64,000 nucleotides of DNA from Tillus elongatus (lineage: Eukaryota; Arthropoda; Insecta; Coleoptera; Cleridae). How positions within the stretch are numbered: position 1 is the first letter of the stretch; each line of letters starts with the position of its first letter. Where the stretch lies: contig OZ023270.1 of assembly GCA_964006375.1 (NCBI GenBank), forward strand, positions 70,832,082 to 70,896,081, read 5' to 3'. The position numbers were made by a program, and so were the translations under genes. Shown in pieces: positions 44,359-57,758 of this stretch. The notes under the pieces are model-generated. The model saw only the letters and a program-made list of their open reading frames with translations, searched no databases and was not told the DNA's origin.

Positions 44359-44835
44359 TATATATTTATAATGTATCCGAGCGATAACTCAAAAAATCAT
44401 TAACCGATTGCGATGAAACGCGGCATGTGCCTTTCTTTTATTAATGGTTTGGATGAGTTGGTTAGCCGGGAATATCGGACAAGGTTTTCCGGGGAAATGT
44501 TGAGTTTTCTTTCGAAAAAACATTTTTTTCTCCGAAAATTACAAAACTGTTTTAATGAGAACTAGTGGATATGTTCCCTTAGAAAGACCTTACCACGTAC
44601 CAAAATTCAACTTTCTAAGTTTATAGAAAATTGAGTTTTAAAAATTTTGAGTTTTCTTTTGAAAAAAAGTTTTTCGCCGAAAATTACAAAGTTATTTTTT
44701 TTATATTTGGTGGATATGTTGCCTTAGGAAAGACCTTCTTACATACCAAAACTCAACTTTCTAAGTTTATTGAAAATTGAGTTATCCAAGTTTGAATCAT
44801 TTAATAAAAGTTCACTACCATAACGCACTGACTGA
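44359..44835. repeat. H-family 3' region
   Basis: CGATAACTCAAAAAATCATT and two tandem copies of the TACAAAG..CTTTCTAAGTTTATAG..AAATTGAGTT segment, ending with the partial hairpin end CATAACGCACTGACTG. Confidence 0.6.
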
Positions 44836-46460
44836 AAGGAGAAAAATAGGCATGTAGCAGCTAGGAACCGCTTTGGATCCTTTCTTGGGGACGGGTTGTA
44901 CTCGAGCAGTTTTCCAATTACTAGGGAATATGACTATATTGTAAGAATTCTGAAACACACGAGTTAGGACAGGAGGAAATTCTGGTGCGCATTTTATAAA
45001 ACAATTGCTGGGATCTCGTCAAGGCCAGAGGCTTTCCTGGTATTAAGAGAAGAGAGCATCTTTCGTACCTTTTTAGTTTTGAAAATGATATCCGTCATTT
45101 TATGCGCGACTGTTGGGGACTGTTGGTGGTTGAACATTTGGAGGTGAGTTGAGAGTAGAATTGCCGGCGAACAACGAGGCAAAAAGTTCAGCCTTGCCCA
45201 GGGCGGTAGAAACAATTTCAACCCCTGAAACAAGAGGTGGGAACGTGCTCTTGCAGAAATGATGCCCAATAGATTTAGCAAGAGTCCAGAAGCGTTTGCT
45301 GCTGTTGGAGCTTGAAAAGACTTTATTTTTGATGTGGCTATTAAACGAGTTTTTTGCATCAGAAAGAATGCGAACATAGCGGTTTCTTGCGTCGTTAAAT
45401 GCTTGACGGTTTTCTTGACTGGGATTGTGTAGAACAGTTTTGTGAGCTTTGACCTTTCCAATTCTGGCCTTGTCACAGGATTTAGAGAACCAGGGCATTT
45501 GAGTGGCTGAAGAGGTTTTCTGTGTACGTGGAATAAATAATTCCATGCCAGCTTGGATGATTTCGGAGACGTTTTGTGAGATATAAGAGTGGTCAGAATG
45601 AGACAAGCAGACGCCCATGGAAATGAGGAAAAGTAATCCCCCAGTTCGCGGAGTTGCAGTGCCAAACGATACGTGGGTGTGATGACTGGTTTATCTCGGG
45701 TTGCATTGTGCAGGAATCAGTGACCGTGCCGTGGTCTGGGCGACTGATGTCTTATAGCATTCAGGTTTTGTAGTAAGAAGGAGATCCAATGGATTTGAGC
45801 TGTGTGTTGGGATGCGAGGAAAGTAAGTAAGTTGCAGAACCACATTGGCTAAATAATTACTGAATGCGAAGGCCTCCGCTAGTCTCCCTTGTGGATCGGC
45901 TTTTGAAGATCCTAGCCATTCCTTATTATGGACATTGAAGTCACCAAGAAGAGTGACCTCGGATGAAGAATATTTAGAAATCAGATGGTGGTTTTTTTTT
46001 AGAAAGGTAGTCAAAGAGCTTGACAAAATTGTTGTCAGAAGGTGACCGGTAAATGCCAAAGATGAATTTAGTTGCAGCCCTGAGAGAGAGTTTCATCCAA
46101 AGTATGTGTTTTCTTCAAACTTATAAATTGGGGAGTCTGGTGCAGGGTAGATTGCTACGGACACGCCTCCATGTATTTTTAAAGGAAGTAAGGAGCTCAT
46201 ACCCCAGGAAATTAAGGTGTTTAGTGGCTGTTTTGGCACTGATTTTGGGTTTAGGCGAGGAATAGGAGTTGGGGCCTATTAGCCTGGAAGAAATGGTGGA
46301 CGGAGTTAAGGTTAGAATTTAGGCCACATATATTCGAGAAGGATATGTTTAATCTTGATGCCGGCACCCCCTGTACACCCCTCTCCTGGGGATCCGAATG
46401 GGGGAGTATTTTATCTCCGGGATCTTTTGTACATGGAGGAGCCATCATCATTTTCCTTTA
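44836..46460 (-). pseudogene. LINE-B 5' half: endonuclease to start of RT
   Basis: On the minus strand, frames with breaks: NISFSNICGLNSNLNSVHHF (endonuclease start, near 46350), VTLLGDFNVHNKEWL with the catalytic D-x-N, PLDLLLTT, then the linker WFSKSCDKARIGKVKAHK, and finally the RT start KVRKMLSSLNTRKASGLDEI followed by WKTARVQPVPKKG near 44890. It ends abruptly at 44836, before RT motif A. Higher GC than its surroundings. At least two frameshifts (near 45665 and 45110). Confidence 0.8.
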
Positions 46461-46670
46461 TAAGGGAAACCGACTCATACACCAGAACCGGAAACGTCCG
46501 TTGGGACTTCACTTGATGTAAGGGGTGGTACTTCCTCGGGCGTGAAAAAATCCTTTACTATCACGTAAAGGAAAAGTCTACTACCACTCCGATTAGTCGC
46601 ATCGTACGACAGGCAGGAGTTGCCTTGGGCCTATTCTTTTAGTTAGTTGAAGATAGATTAGGATGGTTGA
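46461..46670 (-). repeat. LINE-B 5' UTR, probable
   Basis: GC-richer sequence continuous with LINE-B upstream of the endonuclease start, with an inverted CTATCACGTAAAGGAAAAGT-type segment. No ORF1 is seen. Confidence 0.45.
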
Positions 46671-47880
46671 CGTTTGTGTACACAGAATTTTACGTATAGT
46701 CCAAATATGTAAAAATATATAGAGTGTTCTATTTAAAATAACAAAGTTGAGCGCTACGTACGATTAAACCGGAAGCGAGATCGACACCAAATTATTTTAA
46801 GTGGAAAGAGCTTTATGTCATATATGAATGCAAATTTTCAGAATTAAAATACGTTGATAACTAAAAAAATGTCTAACCAACGCATTTCGTGGTATACCCT
46901 GTATGTAAGCATTTAAATAACAAAGTTAGGGTGCCACATCTAAAAATTAAAACTGATCCTGGATATGCGCGCATTTGAAGAAATTTCTTCAATATTCGAA
47001 AGTCGGGATCTCCTCATTAGTGATTTTTTCCACAAAAATTCCCTAAAGGTAGCTTTGTTGATAAAAGAGTAATTAGTCGCTTATTTGTTACCAGACCAAA
47101 ATCTCTGACATTTTATTTTTACTGTTTAGTTTAGCTTCTAAATACCCAACCGTTAGTCTAAAAAGAGTTCTTTAACACCTATTACTATCAAAATGTGACA
47201 GAAGATGAGCAGTAATAGATCTCAATTATAAGAGTCAATTCTATTGTTCTCATTTTATGATGTTTTTAACGTTTTTTGTGACAATTTCGTGGTGCAACAT
47301 CACGACTGAAGACTATTTACCGACCAAACCATGAAATGTGTGATTCCAGATACCAGTTAAAAGAACGGGAACTTTTTTGCTATATATTTTATCACACCGG
47401 CAATTATCTCATTGAGTCAGAAAGAAAATATGAGCAAAATCTTTTCAAGTTTCAATTAGACTTCAACTAGAACGAAACGTTACAAGTATACTTCATAGTG
47501 ATTATGGGTACTTAAAAACAAGTAATTTTAGAGACAAGTGCAGTACCGAAAATCGGAACAATGCATTCTTATGTTAAGTTTCGTACAATCGACAGCGACA
47601 TTGTCGCAACAATGGCAATCATAAAAAATGTCGGAACGCAGCAAGTGATGAATTTTCATTAGAATTGTACACTATGATTATACGGAATATTACTAAAATT
47701 AATACTTTAAACGTACAGAGACCCAGAGACCTTCAAAATGGATCTTAGCGGTCCTAGTACGCGCACATTTAAAGAATTCTTTTGAAAGTGTTACCATCGA
47801 TATCTCTCTATTATCAAAAAAAATTTGTATAACTCCTTTTGAGAAAAATGCCTAAAACTTAATTTTCTAAAAAGCTAAAA
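46671..47880. repeat. Mixed MITE/H fragments
   Basis: A MITE-like piece near 46712-46915 has related ends (AGTGTTCTATTTAAAATAAC and TACCCTGTATG). An H 5' end (CTCCTCATTAGTGATTTTTT) lies near 47010, and a broken H hairpin end near 47636. No gene. Confidence 0.5.
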
Positions 47881-48545
47881 CTTTTTATTTTATTTCAACA
47901 ACACACCACGAGGGCTTACAGTCTAAATACTATCGTACCGTGGGTCTCGAGGAAAGAGGCAACTTGTTAATTCTGAACTTGAAGGTTTGGTGGTTCGGGG
48001 GAGAAGGAAAAACATGTGCCGGCAAGGAATTCCACAACTTGGAAGTCCTCGGGACAAAAGAGCGGGCATAACAGGATGTTCTATGTCGGGTGACCCGGAC
48101 AGTAAAAGGGTGCATTCGCCCTGTTCCCCTGGTAGATCTGTTGGGGGCAGCAGGTAAAGGAACTATGGAAGAAAGCTCCTCTGAGCACTGCCCGTGCAGA
48201 TATCTATAAAAGAGAGATAGATCATCAACCGCACGTCGGTGGGCCAGGGATGGCAGCCTTTGGGTGAGGGTAGGATCACCAGTGAGACGTATAGCTCTCT
48301 TCTGAATGGAGTCCAGGATAGCGAGTGTAGAAGCGGCAGCAGCACCCCAGATGCGGGAGCAGTATTCGAGGTTTCGCCCTATTTGTGATGTATAGAAGGT
48401 ATAGAGATTAGCTGGTGAAAAGTATTTGCGAGCCTGGAAGAAGAAACCTAATTTCTTAGCAGCCGCTTCTGCAATTGATGTGACATGTTGGTGCCAATTG
48501 AGATTTCGATCCACAGAAATGCCAACAAGTGAAAAGGCCTAATTA
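47881..48545 (-). pseudogene. LINE-B-type 3' half: RT C-terminus
   Basis: The open piece 47930-48514 begins MDRNLNWHQHVTSIAEAAAK, then LEYCSRIWGAAAASTLAILD, IQKRAIRLTGDP and LAHRRAVDDLSLFYRY, a classic non-LTR post-RT region, and ends with LWNSLPAHVFPS. The 3' side shows AATAAAATAAAAAG on the minus strand (poly(A) end). Most RT motifs are missing. It lies 5' of the LINE-B first half in minus-strand sense, so the two halves are either separate insertions or rearranged. Confidence 0.8.
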
Positions 48546-48955
48546 CTTTGAACATTAATATTTGCTATATCTGTAGATAGTGTAAGTCTTTGAAAGAAAG
48601 TTTCAATTCATTAAAGTTACAAAAGATTTCCAGAAGAAAATGTAATTCATATTTAGAAAAGTTATTTGCCAAATTATAAACGTAGCAGTTATTTTTTCTG
48701 ATTAATCGCCAGAATGATTTCGTTTTGGTCAACAGCTAAAAAAGGTTTTTAAAAACAAATTCTCTATTAGCGAATTTTGTTAATAAAAATTCAATATCAA
48801 CAATAACAAAATGTCTGCTGAAAGTTATAATGTCAGACTCAAAGGTGAAAAAGATATTCAGGCGTTTTGAACAAAAGTGAAATCTTGTTCAAACCGTATG
48901 AAATCGGTGCACTATTGTTTCTCCAAATGTCAAAATAAAACAAAAAAGACTATAC
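48546..48955. other. Unassigned region
   Basis: AT-rich, no gene or clear repeat. Confidence 0.4.
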
Positions 48956-48959
48956 ATTT

Positions 48960-49026
48960 ATCGAGCTGGAATCGATCACGCAACCTGCTGCGTAAAAGAC
49001 AAGCACGCTACTACTCAGCTATCTAA
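48960..49026 (-). repeat. tRNA-like sequence, copy 1
   Basis: On the minus strand TAGCTGAGTAGTAGCGTGCT (A-box-like) and GATCGATTCCAGC (B-box-like). The acceptor stem does not pair well, so it is a tRNA-derived repeat rather than a working tRNA. Confidence 0.4.
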
Positions 49027-49231
49027 GAATATGTTAACTAACGTTTTGTTTACATGATACTTGACACCCGCTTAATGCACAGTATGTACTATTTTATATT
49101 AAAAGTATACGTAACAATTAATTACAGAATTAGTAAAATTGCCATTGAAACACATTCAACGACTGTTTCTCTTATATGACGTCTTATGTTTAAGTTTAAA
49201 GTTAAAAGAAACAAACAAAAACTATACATTC

Positions 49232-49299
49232 ATCGAGCTGGAATCGATCACGCACCCTTCTGCGTAGAAGACAAGCACGCTACCACTGAGCTATCTAAG
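49232..49299 (-). repeat. tRNA-like sequence, copy 2
   Basis: Better-preserved copy: TAGCTCAGTGGTAGCGTGCT, an anticodon-like hairpin CTTCTACGCAGAAG, and GATCGATTCCAGC. Similarity to copy 1 continues into the flank (AAAACTATACATT), so this is a dispersed SINE-like unit. Confidence 0.45.
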
Positions 49300-49315
49300 G
49301 CTTTTAACTATAGTA

Positions 49316-49535
<220 letters not shown>

Positions 49536-49740
49536 TACTATTTAAGAAAAAAATCGCTTACACACCTCATATTTTATTTCGAGGGGGAAACGTTTTGCCG
49601 ACATTTTATTTACGCCAACACATTATTGGCAAATGTCAACAAATTTCACCCGTAGTCCTTCCCAACGTCCGAAACCGCTTTGAACAGAACTTGTATTATT
49701 GCATGGAAGCTGGAATTCAACATTTCGAACATATTAGTAT

Positions 49741-50045
49741 AATGTTAACTGTTTGTTTTGTTTGTCTGACAATATTTTTAAATGCGTTTCCTCAAAAACT
49801 ACTAAACCAATTTTCAAAAACTTTTTACAACGAGCATTTGATTATCTGGAGAGCCAAATGATAACTGGAGAACACTTTGAAGATTTGCGCAAAATTTTGT
49901 TTGTTTTCCTTGTTTCAATATTTTTTTCCAATAAATTTATGTTTCCATTTTTTAAAGTACATAACAGTATTTTTTCAAAAAAAAATGTTGTCAGGTACCA
50001 ATTTTTTTCTCATCATCATTTAAGTAGTAAGCAGGTCTATGGAAA
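49741..50045. other. Unassigned region
   Basis: AT-rich; a 113-aa open frame here has no family signal. Confidence 0.4.
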
Positions 50046-51569
50046 AAAAATTCCGGTACGCAGCAAGTGCGTTGTGGTAGTAAATTTTCATTAAATGCTT
50101 CAAATTTGAAAAACTCGGTATCACGATTTGTGGTATGTGTTTGAAATATGTGCCACAAACGTGAAAAGTTGCAAGACAATTGAAATAACTCAAAAACGGT
50201 TAACGATATATATATTTTTTCCTTACAAACAGCCATTATAATTTGATGGAAAACACAAAAATGCAATAACATAATGGGTGTTCTATTAAAAAAATAAAGC
50301 GTGGATCACCAGTGACTTATGGGGCACCCTGTAATTGTCAAAATAGTTTGATACGATACAGCTCGAGACACCCTATAATTAACGTATACTTTTTTCTCAT
50401 ATCTTGTATAATAACGGATATATTGAGCTTTACCATAGAAATGCGTCACCCTATATATGTGTAAATACGCAAAAACTGAAACTGAGCCCGTATATGGGTG
50501 TTAGGGGTTCTAGTTAGCGCTGATTTGAAGAAATCTTTTTAAAATTGAAGCCGCCGTGTTCTTAATAACGAAATTTTTCCATGAACATTTGCTAAAATAT
50601 AGACTATTAGACAATAAACTCTAAAACTACTGTCGAAGCGTTAGAAAGGGGATATATTGAAATGGAGTTTCCGAAAACATTTTAGTAAATTAGATTCAAC
50701 AATGTTTTGTTTTAATTAGACATTCGGATTCCCCCGGTTCGTGCCAATTCTGAGCTGACCCTAAATGTATCGAATTTCGACCACGTAATTATAATGCATG
50801 TTTGTAAGAAAAGAAATTCGGAACCCAGCAAGTGCGTTATGGTATAAAATTTTTATTAAAATCTGCTCAGTCCAAATAGATTAAACAATGCTTTGTTTTA
50901 ATTAGATAGTCGGATTCCTCGGCCCGTGCAAGTTCTGACCTGACCTTTAATGTATCGAATTTCGACCACGTAATTATAATGCATGTTTGTAAGAAGAGAA
51001 ATTCGGGACGCAGCAAGTACGTTATGGTACCGAATTTTTATTAAATGCTTCAAATTTGAATAGCTCAATTTGCTATTAACCTATAAGGTGCGTTGGCCAG
51101 GAAACTAGTTTCTTCGGGAACATTTTAAGTTTATTTTCGAAACATTTTTGTACATCTTCAAACACAAGGTTATTTTGATGATATATGGTACATTGTTTCT
51201 ACTATATAGGTCACACTGGTAACCAAATTTGATGCCTGCTTTCTTTAAAAAACACATATTTGCTATTTAAAACACTTTGATGGAAATTCACTACCATAAT
51301 GCACTTGCTGTGTCCAGACTTTTGTTAATCACACAAAATATTTTATTCTTGTGCTTTTCTATGATCACCAGTGACACCCAAAATGTTCTTTAAATGCCTA
51401 TAACTTGTTTTTCTTTCAGTAGAGATATAAATTTTGGTGTGTAGGGTTAAGTTTGATAGTAGAAACGTATGTGTCGAATTTGGTGTCTAGCTCTGTTATT
51501 TTCGGAGATATAATTATATAAGCCACTTACAAAAGGAAGGTACATATCAAATTTCATCAAAATCGGCAC

Positions 51570-51572
<3 letters not shown>
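50046..51572 (-). repeat. Mosaic of at least three H fragments
   Basis: Complementary hairpin-end signatures (ACGCAGCAAGTGCGTT or variants) start at about 50057, 50825 and 51009, so partial H copies are stacked in the same orientation, with another plus-strand end near 51290-51315. Confidence 0.65.

Positions 51573-51649
<77 letters not shown>
51573..51649. repeat. (TA)n microsatellite
   Basis: Tract in an H context, followed by ATCTCCTCATTAGTGAATTT. Confidence 0.97.
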
Positions 51650-51652
<3 letters not shown>

Positions 51653-51699
51653 ACAGATCTCCTCATTAGTGAATTTTTCTTTTTACGAAAATTCACTAA

Positions 51700-52370
51700 T
51701 ATGTAAATGTTGTTTTGTGTCGATGGGACCCTCTTTTTCTTTTCTTCCTCAGGGCTCGTCCGCGGCTTTGCCGCCCCGATAGCACTGCAGCCCTTGGCCT
51801 ATTGTTCATGTCTATGGGACCCTCTTAGTGAGCCCAGAAATTAAAAATATACAATTTACTGCTCATAGCTTGTATAATAATGAATTACAAAGTCGTGTAG
51901 TTGAAAAGATACATAAAGAAATATAGTTGGTCGTGCACCTAGCCACAAATCACTAATGGTATTGTTATTATTAGCAATTAAAACTGTCATCGTGGCGTGG
52001 ACTGAAGTTCAAAAAATAATTTCCGTTAGGGCACGTAGTAGTATAGAATATTATGGACACAGGCAGGTTGAGACGTATAAGTCCGTGACATACGGAAATG
52101 TCAATCCGTGTAGATAACTTCACGCGATGAGATCGTAAACCGCTGCTACGAACCGTGGCATTAGCGATTAAAACTCACTCAACTTTTTACCAGTTCTTGT
52201 CTATGTGAATAGTATTAAAGAGATCATAGATGCCCAGCATTTTATAAAATTATGGAAAATCATCGTTATTGTGGGTAGTTGATTTTTGTCACAACAGGAA
52301 AGAGAAAAAGCAATTTCTCTTATAATAATATTAAGGGTTTTCATCAAATAGTTGCGCTAATTTTATACAA
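51700..52370. other. Unassigned region
   Basis: Includes a GC-rich island (GGCTCGTCCGCGGCTTTGCC at 51754) bracketed by two TCGATGGGACCCTCTT / TCTATGGGACCCTCTT direct repeats about 95 bp apart. No gene. Confidence 0.45.
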
Positions 52371-52375
52371 AAGCA

Positions 52376-52735
52376 GGCTAGGTGGTACAGGAGTAAAAAC
52401 GTGTGCCTCTGGACACAAGGGTCCCGGGTTCAAGCTCCAGTATAAATGTTAAATAATTTTTTAGTACATACTGTAATTAAGCTTTACCGACGCCATTGCA
52501 TTGTGTGAGGGAAAGTTGAATGTCTGCACGTTTCGCCTTTTGGGGAGAGCATTAAGCCGTCGGACTCGTGTATCGTGTAATGTTGGGCACGTTTAAGATA
52601 TCATTCTTACTTACAGCAAGGAAGGGATTCAGCAAAATTTCCAGTTTAGAGTGGTAAAATTGATCTCTGGCGTCGGTCGGTGATTGGCGATGGCCGCGGA
52701 AATAGACCGACGTTAAAGAAATCAAATACAATACA
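52376..52735 (+). mobile_element. SINE S1 copy with tRNA-like head
   Basis: Head GCTAGGTGGTACAGGAGTAA ... GGGTTCAAGCTCC (B-box-like), then the S1 body (AATGTTGGGCACGTTTAAGA, TTTCCAGTTTAGAGTGG) and the end GACCGACGTTAAAGAAATC. More diverged than the 38-kb copies. Confidence 0.75.
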
Positions 52736-52844
52736 ATAGTTAATGTTTTATTATTGTCACACTTAAAAAGCTATCCAGCAGATACTGAAGCAAACACGCA
52801 TTTTATCATGAAATATTATTTGACAGAATTCACGTCGATAATTA

Positions 52845-53815
52845 AAAGAAGTCTGTACGCAGCAAGTGCGTTATTGTAGTGAATTTGCATAACGATGTTT
52901 TTAATAGCAAATATGTGTGGTTTTTTTTTTTAAGAAAGCAGGCAACAAATTTCGTTATTGGTACAACCTATAAAGTAGAAACAATGTGCAATGTTTCAAC
53001 AAAATAACCTTATTGTTTGAAAATGTAGAAAAATTTGCATTTGAAAGTAAACTTAAAGTGTTCCCGAAAAAACTGGTTTCTTGGTCAACCTTATAGGTTA
53101 ATAACAAATTAAGCTATTCAAATTTGAAGCATTTCATGAAAGTTCGCTACCATAACGCACTTGCGGCGTCCCGAATTTCGTTTCTTATAAACATGCATTT
53201 TATTTCGATGAAAAATGCAAACAGATAATAACATAAAGCGTGTTCGATAAAAAAAAAGAAAATTTGTATCATCAGCGACTTATGGGCCAGCCAGTGATTG
53301 GAGAACTATTTTTTAAAGATGTAGCTCAAGACACCCTATAATTAATGTATACAAGTTTTCTCGTATCTTGTATAATAACGGATATATTGAACTTTGTTGA
53401 TTTTTTAAGAAAATTCGACAAAAATTGTAGAGCATTAAACGGTAAACTGTATATAAAACTACTGCCAAAGCATCAGAAAAAGGTTCTATTTCAAATGAAT
53501 TTTCTGGAGATATTTTAGTAACATGAAGGACAATGACGGTTGAAGCCAAGACTTCAGGCTTTGTAAAACATTCCTCTTGATACATTTTCTTTCCATAGCT
53601 CGTATTAGTTTCAGATTCTTTGCCTAAATGTTGCCAATTTTGACGTCTTAAATCGCGAGTTTGACGTTTTGAGGAAAACTTCAATAACTTTTTCTTTAAA
53701 TACCTAGAACTTTTTTATTTTTTAACCTATAGAGCCAAATTTTGATAGGTGGTTTACCTATGACGATATTAACCAGCGTACCAAACTTGGTTGTATATGG
53801 CTTTTAGTGAATTTT
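52845..53815 (-). repeat. H-family copies
   Basis: The complementary hairpin end TCTGTACGCAGCAAGTGCGT at 52853 and a plus-strand end near 53150-53170 mark overlapping partial copies. The 123-aa frame at 53313-53684 is a repeat shadow also seen near 24.3 and 40.2 kb. Confidence 0.6.
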
Positions 53816-54246
<431 letters not shown>

Positions 54247-55110
54247 GGTTGTCTAACATTTTTTTATTAATTTCAGATTATCTTCATTAACGTGATGATT
54301 ATTATCCCAAATATGTCGGGCGATAGGAGATCTATCTATAGTACCGTAACGTAATTGGGCTAAGTGTTCTTTGAATCTAACTCCAATCGATCTTTTTGTT
54401 TGCCCGACGTACTTAAGATTACAACCTTTCCAACTTATTTCATAAATTCCCGGCATTTTGTCCGTGCTATCCTTGTCTTTTGGGTTACCTAGCAAAATTT
54501 TAAAGGTATTTTTTATCGAAACTGTTAGCTGCAAGTTGACTTTTTTTAAAATGATATCTAGACCCCTCGTGATTTGAGCTTCAAATGTAAGCAAACAAAG
54601 TTTATTTCGGATTTCTCCCTTTTAAACGTTGTTGATTCCGTGAACATTTTCTTTGTTTTCTGTTTGTTGATTATTTTTCCACCAGGCAAGCAGTGTATCC
54701 GTTATATTCGGCCACATTCTTAATATAATTTAATTCTTTGGTATATCTACTTTTGTTTAAAGGAAAATTAATTAACCGATTTAGTAACAATTCAAACTGG
54801 CCATTTTTTGTGCGTACGTATGATGTGAGTCGTTCGGAATGTAGCTAATAGTGGTGGTTCCTTTTCTATAGACATAGAATTCTAAAGTCTCTTTATTCTT
54901 GATAACTAATACATTTAGAAATGGTAATTTATTATTAACTTCTAACTCGTGAGTAAATTTTATAGAATCAAATTTATTGTTTAATCTGGCAATAAAATCT
55001 TCTATTCTGCAAATGTTTATGTTAAACACTGCGAAAATATCATCCACCTAACGAAACCACACTCTAGGAAAATAACTATGTTCACTTTCCTGAAATATGT
55101 ATCGTGTATG
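54247..55110 (-). pseudogene. Penelope-like element fragment: RT end and GIY-YIG endonuclease
   Basis: On the minus strand the piece 54781-55047 carries DDIFAVFNINICRIEDFI, LPFLNVLVIKNKETLEFYVY and SHHTYAQKMAS, typical of the Penelope RT palm-to-thumb. The piece 54253-54594 carries the GIY-YIG endonuclease: GIYEISWKGCNLKYVGQTKR with downstream RFKEHL and ARHIWDNNH. GIY and YVG cores are present, and the Arg (R in RFKEH) is kept. The RT is split from the endonuclease by a frame break near 54600-54780, and upstream RT motifs are missing past 55100. Canonical (GIY-YIG-bearing) Penelope clade. Confidence 0.85.
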
Positions 55111-55641
55111 TTCCCGGCCAGACATCCTGTATTTACTTTTGTTAAACATTTATATATGATGACATACCTGCTTCATATTTGTAACTTTTAAATTACTTTA
55201 TTTTACGTTTTATTATTATTACACTTAAAAAAGTTAGTTAGTAAAGCAAGTACACCTTTTATCATGAGCTATTTTATTTGACAGCAATATTGTGGCAATA
55301 AAATAGAAATATTACTTGTGACGCGGAGAGTTTAAAATGTGAGAAAATAATTACTTCTCACGGCTTCTTCCATATCTACATTGCTGGATCCACTGACCCC
55401 TGCGTCGTCAACATACATATATGTTCATTATCCGCCATGGCACAATATTATCAAACATTCTTCTGACAATATAATTCATGGAACAGCAGGGAAAAAGTCA
55501 CTTTTCAACAGCTCAATAGACGAGGAGACGGATATAGGATATGGAGACATAATCATTTGTTTAAACAACCCAGATATATAAAGCCAGTAGAAAAAATTCA
55601 AATCCATTTTTTTCTGTACCGGTGTTTATAAGTTTTATTTT
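55111..55641. other. Unassigned region
   Basis: No gene or family recognised; the short open frames lack any signal. Confidence 0.4.
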
Positions 55642-55721
55642 AGTGAATTTTTATTTTAAAAAATTCACTAATAGAGAGGTATCGATGGTGAGACTTTGCA
55701 AAAATTTTTTCAAATGAGCGC

Positions 55722-55807
<86 letters not shown>

Positions 55808-56616
55808 CCGTCTGATAACTCAAAAAATAATTAACCGATTTCAATAAAACTCGGCAAGTGCCATTCTTTTATTATTGGCTTGGATGAGTTCGTTAGGCAG
55901 GAAAATCGGACGGGTTTTTCCGAGAAAATTGAGTTTTCGTTCAAAAAAAATTTTTTCTCCGAAAATAACAAAGCTGTTTTGATGAAATTTACTATATATA
56001 TTGCCTTGGGAGAGGACTTATTAAGTACCAAAAATCAACTTTCTCAGTTTATAGAAAATTGAGTTATTCAAATTTTAAATTTTCCTTTGAAACAATTTTT
56101 TTCTCCAAAAATTACAAAGTTATTTTAATGAAATTCGGTGGATATCTTGTCCTAGGAAATACCTTACTACCTACCAAAATTATACTTTCTAAGATTATAG
56201 AAAACTGAGTTAATCAAATTTTTATAGCTCACTGCAGTGTTAAAATCAATGGTATTTTCCTCACTATTTTAAACACGTGGGTCGGGGACTGACCGAATTC
56301 ATTCCCAGTTGCTATTGATCTACTCATATGCTCTGAATATGTTAGAAACGTGGTATCTACTTCATTCCAAGTCACTATTAACCGACTATTTATGAAAGCA
56401 ACTAAATAAATTAAATCGATTGTCATAAAATATGTAGTGTATTAAGACTAAGGGAAAAAGAAATGAAACATATACAACTGTGCACATTTTGATTATATTT
56501 TACGATGTGCGGCGCACACCTAGCTCACTAGGAGAAATCGCCACTGCTTGAGAGAGGTATTGTCACAGCATAATATCTTATTAAAGTTCATTTGTAAATA
56601 GGTTTAATTTTTATTT

Positions 56617-56714
<98 letters not shown>

Positions 56715-57168
56715 CCCTCTCATAACTCAAAAAATAAATTACCGATTTCGATGGCAAGTGCCTTTATTTTATTAATGGCTTGGATGAGTTCGTTATCCAG
56801 AAAAATCGGACGGGGTTTCCCGGAAAAATTTTGAGTTTTCTTTCGAAAAAAAATTTTTTCTCCGAAAGTAACAAAGCTGTTTTAATGAAATTTACTACAT
56901 ATGTTGCCTCAGGAGAGATCTTACCAAAATTCAACTTTCTAAGTTTAGAGAAAATTGAGTTATTCAAATTTTAAATTTTCTTTCGAAAAAAATTTTTTTC
57001 TCCGAAAATTACAAAGTTATTTTAATGAAATTTTGTGGATGTCTTGCCTTAGGAAAGACCTTACTACGTATTAAAATTAAACTCTCCAAGTTTATAGAAA
57101 ATTGAGTTATTTAAATTTGAAGCATTTAATAAAAATTCACTACCATAACGCACTTGCTGCGTCCCGAG
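55642..57168 (+). mobile_element. H element, long variant with two (TA)n tracts (1527 bp)
   Basis: AGTGAATTTTTATTTT start with inverted partner AAAATTCACT; GCACTTGCTGCGTCCCGAG end followed by a T run. (TA)n at 55727-55803 and 56619-56712. The segment after each tract (TATCC.TCT.ATAACTCAAAAAATAA) is repeated, so the body is partly duplicated. Confidence 0.7.
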
Positions 57169-57514
57169 TTTTTTCGAATTATTAAGCAGATGTAAGTAAG
57201 TAAAAAGATGACAAAAAAGTAATTATGGTCAATATTTTTACAAATTTTTTACACCTTTTACATATTTTTAGTGAGTTTTCTTTAAAAAATGGTGCTGCAA
57301 ATTGAAGCATAACTTCCACATAGCTGTGACAAACTACTCTTCTCTTAACGACATTCACATGAAATAAATTTAAGGTCCATTACAAAGAGAATATCCGCAT
57401 TCCTGTACCCATAAGCTTCTGAAACGTTATATTACTCGAGTTTTAACGAAAACATTTCAATTTTCACCAAATCACCTCTTAAGCGATCTTACCTACCTAT
57501 CTTACTTCATGGTT
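57169..57514. repeat. Flank shared with 61.06-61.27 kb
   Basis: TATATTACTCGAGTTTTAACG and the following ~60 bp resemble 61176-61260, so LINE-A sits inside or next to an older repeat. Confidence 0.45.
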
Positions 57515-57758
57515 TTATGTGGGGCGAATTAAGGGACAGGTGTCTGAAGAGGACATGAATAGTTTTTTCCAAACAAGATGGCCTCTCATCGATATGCGAT
57601 GTGTCAAGTTAAACAGCAAGGGACAAAACAGCAGCTTTAGGGTTGGTATAAACTCTGAAGCAAAACATACTATTTTAGATGGTTCATTGTGGCCAAGAGG
57701 AGTTATCATAAAACCCTATAAATTTTTTCGTCGCAGTTATGAGAACGCTTCCGGATAG
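57515..57758 (+). pseudogene. LINE-A ORF1 C-terminal remnant
   Basis: Open from a non-ATG position. The end reads LDGSLWPRGVIIKPYKFFRR, the C-terminal pattern (WPxGV.V..F.F.R) of ORF1 proteins in CR1/Zenon-like non-LTR elements. It overlaps the ORF2 start by 20 bp in another frame. The element is therefore 5' truncated within ORF1. Confidence 0.6.

Noticed and set aside
48960..49299. Functional tRNA genes
   Set aside because: A- and B-box-like strings are present, but acceptor stems do not pair and the flanks are shared between copies, as in a SINE-like repeat.
53313..53684. 123-aa frame, also found near 24.3 and 40.2 kb as shorter frames
   Set aside because: It is an H-family repeat shadow; the related frames differ by frameshifts and stops.
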